Positions 1 to 5,635 of a stretch of DNA of 7,858 bases are shown piece after piece. The translations under genes were made by a program, and so were the position numbers. The DNA is from an uncultured Pseudomonadota bacterium (GTDB taxonomy: Bacteria; Pseudomonadota; Gammaproteobacteria; Methylococcales; Methylomonadaceae): contig CAIVBX010000074.1 of assembly GCA_903904275.1 (NCBI GenBank), positions 1 to 7,858 on the forward strand, written 5' to 3'. How positions within the stretch are numbered: position 1 is the first letter of the stretch; each line of letters begins with the position of its first letter. The notes beneath the pieces were generated by a model. The model was not told where the DNA came from. It worked only from the letters and a program-made list of their open reading frames with translations, and made no database searches.

Positions 1-63
1 ACCCGAACTGAGAATATCAGCTCCTTTCGCATCTCCACGAGCTTTGACCCGTTTAGAAGATGG
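1..63. repeat. Terminal direct repeat, left copy (circular overlap)
   Basis: Bases 1-63 are identical to 7796-7858 at the other end. A perfect end-to-end match of this length in a small contig is the usual mark of a circular molecule written linearly with an assembly overlap. Two further observations support this. An open frame on the minus strand stays in phase across the joint, and a rolling-circle initiator is encoded on the molecule. The inferred circle is about 7,795 bp. A true terminal redundancy of a linear element is the less likely alternative. Confidence 0.85.
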
Positions 64-138
64 GGAACGCTTTACAGTCACGACAGAACCTGCCGCCTCA
101 AATTCTTTTTGTAATCCAAAACGCTTGATATTCCAAGC
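1..138 (-). CDS. Coding-like 57-codon frame, 5' part, crossing the circle junction (unrecognised)
   Basis: On the minus strand a frame opens after a TAG at 139-141, runs down to base 1, continues in phase from 7795 on the circle, and stops with TAG at 7760-7762 (57 codons). The conceptual product is basic and plausible as protein. It includes segments such as EFEAAGSVVTVKR, ARGDAKGADILSSGQ and a final PPLERDSV. Its G+C is about half, against roughly 28% in 181-240. There is no ATG: the only usual start is GTG at the second V of GSVVTV, so either a short protein starts there or the 5' end has been lost. The frame also overlaps the proposed replication origin, and the conservation may belong to the DNA rather than to a protein. 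I do not recognise a family. Confidence 0.3.
123..138 (+). other. Putative rolling-circle double-strand origin with nick site CTTG^ATA
   Basis: CTTGATATT at 124-132 matches nine bases of the φX174 plus-strand origin (CAACTTG^ATATTAATA). Its first seven bases match the pC194/pUB110-type nick sequence. It sits in a small inverted repeat, GCTTG (123-127) and CAAGC (134-138), which puts the expected cut between G127 and A128 at the edge of the loop. It lies on the same strand as rep and inside an intergenic block of distinct composition. The encoded initiator belongs to the matching enzyme class. The only other CTTGATA I saw is on the minus strand at 5467-5473, inside the GGDEF gene, and probably arose by chance. 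Nicking itself is inferred. Confidence 0.55.
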
Positions 139-141
139 CTA

Positions 142-446
142 TCAGCTCTGGGTGGGGAATTTCGCACGGTAAGTTAAATTTTCGTTGTTCGATTGCGGTT
201 TTTTTGTTCGCTTTTTTTACTGATATTTAATTTTGTTTTGCATCTGGAATAATTTTTACAGCCTCAAAATTCACCTTTTTCACTACTTCGTTTTATCAGT
301 TTTATGTCGCAGCTTGAGCAAGTATAGCCAACGAAGTCTAAAACAGTTAAATTCAGCAGGGTTAAAACTTCATATTTATTTGTTCAAAACCGTTAAGCGA
401 CGTTACAGAGCAAATAAAAAAAGAATTGGACGAGAAATTATCAAAA
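142..446. other. Intergenic stretch beyond the origin, AT-rich, no convincing gene
   Basis: From about 175 the composition drops sharply to AT-rich with runs of T (for example 199-205 and 212-218). A TTG-initiated 72-codon frame at 233-451 looks unlike protein and has no visible ribosome binding site. A second frame (366-470), with no start codon, would encode a charged helical peptide containing KKELDEKLSKYKC and could be the tail of a decayed gene. Lying just downstream of the nick strand, this stretch could hold the single-strand origin, but I see no known sso consensus. Confidence 0.4.
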
Positions 447-511
447 TATAAGTGCCAACGCGGAGCGTAGTAGCGAGTGCGAGCGTGCGAGCGACGCGGC
501 AGGCACTTATA
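447..511. repeat. Large inverted repeat with GC-rich loop
   Basis: TATAAGTGCC (447-456) and GGCACTTATA (502-511) are perfect 10-bp inverted arms. A CGCG (459-462 and 495-498) can extend the pairing past a small internal loop. The loop is rich in GCGAG/GAGCG repeats (TGCGAGCG occurs at 478-485 and, overlapping by one base, 486-493). The surroundings are AT-rich, so the element stands out. The right arm ends only 17 bp before the ATG at 529. It could be a protein-binding site, a single-strand origin, or a structure affecting expression of the gene at 529. It has no T-run suited to a terminator. Confidence 0.6.
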
Positions 512-528
512 AATCCAAAGAGATTAAA

Positions 529-909
529 ATGGAAAAATCCGACGAATCAAAAAAACTTATTGAATTGCGCGAATCAACTGGATTAAGTGAGGTTGAGTTA
601 GTGGCAATAGTTGATAAAGCCATAGAAAACTATTCGGGTGGAATAAGTAATTTATGTACTGCCATTGGCATATTGTTTCTTTGTCGTTCTTTGGGATGGA
701 GAGCGGTTAGACTTATGTTTAGCAATAGAACATACAGAAATTCTCAAAAAATTATGGGCATACAATTTAAAGATTATTGCGAAGAAGAAGGTAAATTAGC
801 CAGAAAGTCAGTAGTTTTAGACATTGTTAAAAAATTTCACAATTTTTGGGACGTTGTGAATGGCGCAGAATTTGTTAAAGATAAAGCTAAAAAACGCGAT
901 CTAGTATAA
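529..909 (+). CDS. Uncharacterised 126-residue plasmid protein
   Basis: I do not recognise a family. The frame starts at ATG 529, preceded by AAGAGA at 518-523 with a 5-base gap, an acceptable ribosome binding site, and ends at TAA 907-909. Visible features are a charged, helix-prone N-terminus (residues 1-34), a hydrophobic stretch at about 42-53 too short and too broken by charge to be a clear membrane span, and an Arg-rich segment (GWRAVRLMF, then NRTYRNSQK at about 66-74). The end is Lys-rich (KDKAKKRDLV), with Cys at 43, 52 and 84. The basic middle and tail would suit nucleic-acid binding, but no helix-turn-helix or ribbon-helix-helix is evident. It is the only gene between origin and rep on the rep strand, so a role in replication or copy control is possible by position. 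That role is inference only. Confidence 0.65.
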   Translation: MEKSDESKKLIELRESTGLSEVELVAIVDKAIENYSGGISNLCTAIGILFLCRSLGWRAVRLMFSNRTYRNSQKIMGIQFKDYCEEEGKLARKSVVLDIVKKFHNFWDVVNGAEFVKDKAKKRDLV

Positions 910-1048
910 TTGTCGCGGAACAATAAAGTAGAACTGCATGCTCTTGTATAAAAGCATACATTCTTGTATTCTGCATTCATGGCTTTATGCTAAATTTAAC
1001 TTTTAGTTTTTAAAGCAACAAAAATGGATTTAAAAAACGCAATAAAAA

Positions 1049-1075
1049 ACCCGCAATGATAAGTCATTAACGGGT
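1049..1075. terminator. Bidirectional intrinsic-terminator-like hairpin
   Basis: ACCCG (1049-1053) pairs with CGGGT (1071-1075), and AATGA (1055-1059) with TCATT (1064-1068), around a TAAG loop. On the plus strand CTTTATT follows, a modest U-run that could end transcription of the gene at 529-909. On the minus strand the hairpin is followed by a better U-tract (complement of the A-rich 1032-1048). It would then stop any antisense transcript coming from the rep leader or from the distal minus operon. Confidence 0.6.
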
Positions 1076-1193
1076 CTTTATTGATTGTCTGGTTGGTGAG
1101 TTTTGATCTTTTCTTAGCGGGATGGCTCAAAACAAACCTTCGGATTTACTGACTATCAATGTGATTTTTTACTACTCGGCTACCACAAAAGCC

Positions 1194-1221
1194 TAACAAC
1201 GTCTCTTGGAGACCATTGTTA
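1194..1221. promoter_or_regulatory. Leader hairpin, candidate antisense/attenuation element
   Basis: TAACAA (1194-1199) pairs with TTGTTA (1216-1221), and GTCTC (1201-1205) with GAGAC (1209-1213), leaving a three-base TTG loop. The top contains CUUG/UUGG, which fits the YUNR loop motif common in plasmid antisense-RNA targets. It is followed 17 bases later by a short palindrome and a T-run (1239-1261), the arrangement expected of a rep leader attenuator. No antisense promoter is clear, so the role is inferred. Confidence 0.4.
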
Positions 1222-1238
1222 TTAGACACAAACTATTT

Positions 1239-1261
1239 TTAGTCGTGACTAACCTTTTTTT
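1239..1261 (+). terminator. Short palindrome plus T-run before rep (possible attenuator)
   Basis: TTAGTC (1239-1244) and GACTAA (1247-1252) flank a GT centre and are followed by CC and seven T (1255-1261). The two-base centre means only about four pairs could form in RNA, so as a terminator it is weak. It may instead be an operator. It lies about 80 bp ahead of the rep start, where premature termination would control initiator supply. Confidence 0.3.
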
Positions 1262-1338
1262 ATTCTAAGGCATTTTGTAGTTCACCGTCTACTTTAAAAC
1301 TCACAGCGATAGTCATCGATAAATTTGAGAACTTATTG

Positions 1339-4197
1339 ATGGCATTACCATTTACTTCACAGCTTAAACCCCACCTACATTTAGAGCTAAAAAATAGTGC
1401 GAATTGCTCGCATGGGTCAACTTGCGCCTGTGAAAACGTAAAAAATGACAATGGCATCGAATCCCACGGGCAAAATCTTGGTACTCGACTAAGTAATCTG
1501 CCAACCAATAAAATCAATGACTTACATTTTTTAACACCTGAAAACTTAAATAATGATAACTTCTCTCAAAATTCCGCACTCACTGCGGTTCTTTCTGAAG
1601 AAAAATCTATTTTTATTGAAAATAAATTAAATCGCTACATTCGCCAAAATGCCGCCCGTGAATTACTTAAAAATGAACGGGTTTGTGATTGTATGCGAAA
1701 AAATACCTATACCGATGTTCTCGTAAAAAAAGCCGCTCTCGATGGTAAAGCCTACTTTGCCGATCTATTTGCATGCGGTAGCGCATGGCATTGTCCAGTT
1801 TGTAGCGCAAAAATCTCCGAACGCCGCCGCGCCGAATTGATTCATGCAACTAGCACGCATACCAAACAGTTCGGAAAATTCTCCTTGGTATTCGTTACCC
1901 TAACGTATCCACACGGCAAAGAAGACAACCTAGCGTTATTACTCGAAAAACAAGCCAAAGCGATCACATTCTTTAATTCGCACCGCGATTATGTTGATTT
2001 AAGCACTGCTCTTGAAAAAATCGGACATGTTCGCGCTCTCGAAGCTACTCATGGACAGGTCAATGGTTGGCATCCGCACACACATGAAATCTGGTTTTTA
2101 GAACGCGAAACAACTCGTGAAGAGTATTTATCAGGGTTCTTAGAAATTAAAAAAGCAATTTTTGCACTATGGCATAGAGCGTGTGAATACGCAGGGCTTG
2201 GCGAACCTTCATGGGAACATGGCGTTGATATTCGTAGTGGGACTTATGCTGCAAATTATGTTGCAAAGTTCGGCATGGACAACGATAAGCCTCGCGCTTG
2301 GGGCATGGAAGACGAATTAACAAAATGGGGCGCAAAGCAAGGGCGCAAACTTGGCGCAGACGGCAAACCATCTCGAGTGCCGTTTCAATTACTTGATGAC
2401 TACCTAGACGGTGACAAGCAAGCAGGCGAATTATTTATCGAATATGCCCACGCTTTCAAAGGAAAACGGCAATTACGTTGGTCTAAGGGACTAAAAAAAC
2501 GTTTCGACATCGAAAATTTAACAGACGAAGCAGTAACCGCTATCGAGCCAGCTTTATCTTATCTCTTTGCTAACATACCGTTGTCAGATTGGTTAATCGT
2601 TAAAAAACACTGTGATTTTTATTCGGATGCACGCGCAAATTTACTTACTTTAGCCAATGCCAACGATTTAAAAGGATTTTGGCAATATATTGATCAATTA
2701 GCAGGGCGCGATCCTATCGAGCGCGTTTTCGAGGTTGAAACGCCAGATTGTGAGCAATTATCGCTCGCATTAGAGTTCGTTCTCGGTGACGAACCAAAAG
2801 AAGAACCAAAAGAACCAAAACAAGACATTCTCTTGAACTTGTTAAATCCAAGCGATCAACAAGAGGAATTTTCTTTAATCAGCAAGCAAAACGTTTTGCC
2901 GCTCTCTTTCAATGTCGAAAAAGTATCAGAATTCGTCAATAAACAACCCTTAGACGTATTAAAACAAGTCTATGGCTATGATTCTTTCCGTGGCATCCAA
3001 AGCGAAGTAATTGAGCATGTTGTGGCAGGCGGTAACGCCCTCGCACTCATGCCTACAGGCGCAGGAAAATCCGTTTGTTTCCAAATCCCAGCCCTAGTCC
3101 GTGAAGGCGTTGGTGTGGTTATCTCGCCGTTAATCGCACTCATGAAGGATCAAGTAGACGCATTGCTTAACTTAGGCATAAAAGCGGCTTTTTTAAATTC
3201 AACTCTCTCCGAAGGCGCAGTAAAGAAAATTGAGCAACGTTTATTCGAGGGGGATATTGATTTGCTCTATATTTCACCAGAACGTTTAGCCGTCCCACGA
3301 ACGCTTTCTCTTTTGGCAAACCTCAATATCTCATTATTCGCCATCGACGAAGCCCATTGTGTCGCCCAATGGGGGCATGATTTCCGCTCCGATTATCTAA
3401 AAGTCGATTTGCTCTACAAGCACTTCCCGCACATTCCGCGTATCGCACTCACCGCAACCGCCGACCAACGAACCCGTGACGAAATTATTCAACGTCTTCA
3501 CCTTCAAGACGCGCCGCAATTCGTCACCGCTTTCGATCGTCCTAACATCTGCTACCGTATCGAAACCATCAACAACAAGCATGCCGCCCTACAGCGTTTA
3601 GCGAATTTCATTCACACAGAACACTTTGACCATTCAGGCATTGTTTATTGCTTATCCCGCGCAAAAGTAAATGAAACCGTCGAATATCTCGCCGCAGAAG
3701 GGTTTGATGTATTGCCATATCATGCAGGTATGAGTAACGGGGCGCGAAAACGCAATCAGCAGGATTTCTTAATCCGCGATAATGTCATCATGGTTGCGAC
3801 TATCGCTTTCGGCATGGGGATCGATAAGCCAGACGTGCGTTTTGTCGCACATTTAGACGTTTCCTCCAGTATTGAGGCTTACTATCAAGAAACAGGTAGA
3901 GCAGGGCGTGACGGGCTACCTGCCGACGCTTTGATGATTTACTCGGCAAACTCCGTCAACAGTAGACGGCGCAATTTCATTTATGAAATGACCTCTCAGC
4001 ATCAAAAAGAGCTTGCCGACCAAAAGCTAACCGATATGCAAAACCTCTCCACCCAAAAAACATGTCGTCGCCAAACCCTAGTCCGTTATTTCGGCGACAA
4101 CCTAGAAAAAGCCTGTGGGAATTGCGACATCTGTTTAGATCAAAATTTAGATCATTCTCAAAAGCCAAAACTAAAACTTTTGCAAAATACGTCCTAA
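1339..4197 (+). CDS. Rolling-circle replication initiator (Rep_1-type HUH) fused to a RecQ helicase core
   Basis: Residues are counted from ATG 1339 (952 aa). GAGA at 1327-1330 is the likely ribosome binding site, and TTG 1336 is a possible alternative start. The N-terminal half is a Rep_1-type initiator: Cys 116/118 and 146/152/155 (CGSAWHCPVC), motif 1 VTLTYPH (186-192), HUH motif HPHTH (245-249), and motif 3 YAANYVAK with Tyr303 and Tyr307. The family signature AFKGKRQLRWSKGL lies near 372-385. An EPK-repeat linker (485-495) precedes a RecQ core from about 537: FRGIQ (550-554), Walker A PTGAGKS (572-578), DEAH (670-673) with aromatic-loop Trp678, TAT (705-707) and QETGRAGRDG (850-859). The RecQ zinc site Cys909/926/929/932 follows. 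The winged-helix and HRDC domains of full RecQ are absent. Plain Rep_1 proteins are roughly half this length. The predicted role is to nick the plasmid origin and unwind it 3'-5' in cis. The RecQ part looks richer in G+C than the Rep part, which suggests joining of genes of different origin. Confidence 0.93.
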   Translation: MALPFTSQLKPHLHLELKNSANCSHGSTCACENVKNDNGIESHGQNLGTRLSNLPTNKINDLHFLTPENLNNDNFSQNSALTAVLSEEKSIFIENKLNRYIRQNAARELLKNERVCDCMRKNTYTDVLVKKAALDGKAYFADLFACGSAWHCPVCSAKISERRRAELIHATSTHTKQFGKFSLVFVTLTYPHGKEDNLALLLEKQAKAITFFNSHRDYVDLSTALEKIGHVRALEATHGQVNGWHPHTHEIWFLERETTREEYLSGFLEIKKAIFALWHRACEYAGLGEPSWEHGVDIRSGTYAANYVAKFGMDNDKPRAWGMEDELTKWGAKQGRKLGADGKPSRVPFQLLDDYLDGDKQAGELFIEYAHAFKGKRQLRWSKGLKKRFDIENLTDEAVTAIEPALSYLFANIPLSDWLIVKKHCDFYSDARANLLTLANANDLKGFWQYIDQLAGRDPIERVFEVETPDCEQLSLALEFVLGDEPKEEPKEPKQDILLNLLNPSDQQEEFSLISKQNVLPLSFNVEKVSEFVNKQPLDVLKQVYGYDSFRGIQSEVIEHVVAGGNALALMPTGAGKSVCFQIPALVREGVGVVISPLIALMKDQVDALLNLGIKAAFLNSTLSEGAVKKIEQRLFEGDIDLLYISPERLAVPRTLSLLANLNISLFAIDEAHCVAQWGHDFRSDYLKVDLLYKHFPHIPRIALTATADQRTRDEIIQRLHLQDAPQFVTAFDRPNICYRIETINNKHAALQRLANFIHTEHFDHSGIVYCLSRAKVNETVEYLAAEGFDVLPYHAGMSNGARKRNQQDFLIRDNVIMVATIAFGMGIDKPDVRFVAHLDVSSSIEAYYQETGRAGRDGLPADALMIYSANSVNSRRRNFIYEMTSQHQKELADQKLTDMQNLSTQKTCRRQTLVRYFGDNLEKACGNCDICLDQNLDHSQKPKLKLLQNTS
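2791..2820 (+). repeat. In-frame GAACCAAAA repeat encoding the inter-domain linker
   Basis: Three near-tandem copies of GAACCAAAA encode EPKEEPKEPK (residues 485-494), a charged, proline-rich, flexible linker. It lies between the end of the Rep domain and the start of the RecQ core, and probably marks the hinge close to the fusion point. Confidence 0.7.
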
Positions 4198-4246
4198 TTA
4201 TGATGGGCTACAAACTGCTTGAATTTGGGAAGTCTATATCTAGTGA
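4198..4246. other. Convergent intergenic gap between rep-recQ and the GGDEF gene
   Basis: The plus-strand rep-recQ gene and the minus-strand cyclase gene end 49 bp apart. I see no strong hairpin with a T-run on either strand, so the two transcripts may overlap at their 3' ends. Confidence 0.5.
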
Positions 4247-5635
4247 TTAACCCGAATTAACAACACAATTACGCCCTGAATGTTTAGCCTGATAAAGTGC
4301 TTCGTCAGCACGTTTAATAAAGTTATCAACATTTTTATCTGTTGATTTTAACGTAGAAAGACCAATCGAAGTCGTAAAATTGAAACGTATGTTAGAGGTA
4401 ATAATTTTTGTATTTGCAATGACTTTACATAACCGTTCAGCAAGTTCAAAAGCCTGAACATTTGAGGTTTTCGGCAGCATAACAACAAATTCTTCGCCAC
4501 CATATCTACCAACAATATCTGTATTTCTAAGTTCAGCTTGGCAAATTTCAACTAACTTTATCAACACCAAATCCCCAACCGCATGACCATAAGTGTCGTT
4601 GACGTTTTTGAATAAATCTAAATCCAACATAAGAAGTGACATTTCATCACTATAACGCGAAAAAAGGTCAAATCCATTTTGCACAAATTCTAAAAATCGT
4701 CGGCGGTTATAACAGCCTGTTAAAAAGTCAGTCGTGGCTTGTTCTTCTAGTTTTAATTCCAACTCTTTTTGTCTGGTAATGTCTTGTGCAATTCCCAACA
4801 TTTTAATTCGAGTAAATTCAACTGTTTCATCTTGTACCGTTCCCACAACGGTATGATTGGTATTTTGCGAATTTAAGTATTTACCTTTACTTTGAATAAT
4901 TCTAGTTTCACCATTTGGTAAAATAATTCGATATTCGCATTCAAAATGACATAAATCATCACTAATACAGTTATCACATATTGAATCACATTCATCAACT
5001 GGCACGACTTTTCTCATATTTTCAAGAACACGAATTTTGTCATCGGTATGAATGAACTGGATAAATTGCTCAAGTGTTATTTTTTTTAAGTTGTTATTTA
5101 AACCTAAAATATGATTTATCCCATCGGATAATTCTATTTCATCTGTTTTTGTATTCCATTCCCAATGACCTAACTGAGCAATTTTTTGAGCAATTTCTAA
5201 TTTTTTCTTATTTTTTTCTAATTCTTCACTAATCCGTTTTATTTTTTCAAAGCTACAATGTAATGCGATATGAACTTTAACACGCGCAATGACTTCTTGT
5301 TTTTGAAAAGGTTTTGTAATGTAATCCGCACCACCCACTTGAAATCCTTTAATTTTATATTCCATTTCATGTAAACCCGTAATGAAAATAACAGGAACAT
5401 GGCGGATTTTTGGATTTTGTTTAAGTTCCTTACAAATTTCTATTCCATTCATTATCGGCATACACATATCAAGCAAAATAATTTCAGGTAAATCTGCTTC
5501 GATGGAACGTAACGCAAATGCGCCATTATTAAATTGACGCACACGAAAACCTTCGTTTTTAAGAATATCACCGAGAAGTTTTAACGTTCCAGCATCGTCG
5601 TCAATAATAGCGACCGTTTTATCTTTAAGATTCAT
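4247..5635 (-). CDS. Response regulator with PAS and GGDEF domains (diguanylate cyclase)
   Basis: This 462-residue protein should make the second messenger c-di-GMP from two GTP when its receiver is phosphorylated. The receiver (about 6-122) has acidic Asp12-14, phospho-acceptor Asp56 (LLDMCMP), Thr86 and Lys108 (ITKPF). A charged helical linker (128-150) leads to a PAS fold (about 155-290) with an unusual insertion of five cysteines (216, 220, 223, 229, 233). The GGDEF domain (about 300-460) has DLDLFKNVND (metal-binding Asp338), the intact active site GGEEF (379-383) and an inhibitory I-site RNTD (370-373). It should therefore be active and product-inhibited. There is no signal peptide or membrane span, so it is cytoplasmic. 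Its ATG lies inside the 3' end of the upstream kinase gene (11-nt overlap), so translation is coupled. The kinase is its obvious phosphodonor. Confidence 0.93.
   Translation of the reverse strand: MNLKDKTVAIIDDDAGTLKLLGDILKNEGFRVRQFNNGAFALRSIEADLPEIILLDMCMPIMNGIEICKELKQNPKIRHVPVIFITGLHEMEYKIKGFQVGGADYITKPFQKQEVIARVKVHIALHCSFEKIKRISEELEKNKKKLEIAQKIAQLGHWEWNTKTDEIELSDGINHILGLNNNLKKITLEQFIQFIHTDDKIRVLENMRKVVPVDECDSICDNCISDDLCHFECEYRIILPNGETRIIQSKGKYLNSQNTNHTVVGTVQDETVEFTRIKMLGIAQDITRQKELELKLEEQATTDFLTGCYNRRRFLEFVQNGFDLFSRYSDEMSLLMLDLDLFKNVNDTYGHAVGDLVLIKLVEICQAELRNTDIVGRYGGEEFVVMLPKTSNVQAFELAERLCKVIANTKIITSNIRFNFTTSIGLSTLKSTDKNVDNFIKRADEALYQAKHSGRNCVVNSG
4937..4990 (-). other. Five-cysteine insertion in the PAS domain
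   Basis: Residues 216-233 of the cyclase follow the pattern C-x3-C-x2-C-x5-C-x3-C. They sit where PAS domains normally pass directly into the strand beginning (E)YRI. The spacing could hold Zn or an Fe-S cluster, or form redox disulfides, which would make the PAS domain a metal, redox or oxygen sensor. The ligand is not determined by the sequence. Confidence 0.6.

Larger units (their letters stand above)
910..1338. other. Gene-free leader upstream of rep, rich in inverted repeats
   Basis: No credible gene is present. The stretch contains two direct copies of TCTTGTAT 20 bp apart (942-949, 962-969). It also holds a bidirectional terminator-like hairpin (1049-1075), an inverted repeat GTTTTGA (1100-1106) / TCAAAAC (1127-1133) with a 20-base loop, a hairpin with a UUG loop (1194-1221), and a short palindrome before a T-run (1239-1261). 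The rep frame is open from 1249 but has no usual start before 1336. Such density of structure is typical of copy-number control or origin regions. I found no promoter good enough to name. Confidence 0.5.

Noticed and set aside
233..451. 72-codon plus-strand frame from a TTG
   Set aside because: No ribosome binding site, atypical residue make-up (aromatic and basic runs), and it lies in AT-rich spacer DNA. Treated as non-coding.
366..470. 34-codon plus-strand frame encoding a helical KKELDEKLSKY-type peptide
   Set aside because: It looks more protein-like than the overlapping frame, but it follows a stop directly and has no start codon. At most it is the tail of a decayed gene, so it is mentioned only in the intergenic entry.
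1260..1517. 85-codon minus-strand frame over the rep start
   Set aside because: Shadow of the rep N-terminus and leader with no start signals or motifs.
1339..2800. HUH domain as a transposase (IS91, IS200/IS605 or Helitron type)
   Set aside because: The zinc-type cysteines, VTLTYPH, HPHTH and the FKGKRQLRWSKGL signature fit Rep_1 plasmid initiators. No transposon ends were seen, and the molecule is circular with its own origin.
4967..4990. CxxxCxxC in the cyclase as a radical-SAM site
   Set aside because: The spacing matches, but the motif lies in a short PAS insertion with no surrounding radical-SAM barrel. A metal or redox site is the more sober reading.
5467..5473. Second CTTGATA (minus strand) as an alternative nick site
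   Set aside because: It lies within the receiver codons of the GGDEF gene, has no hairpin and is on the strand opposite rep. One such heptamer is expected by chance in a window this size.
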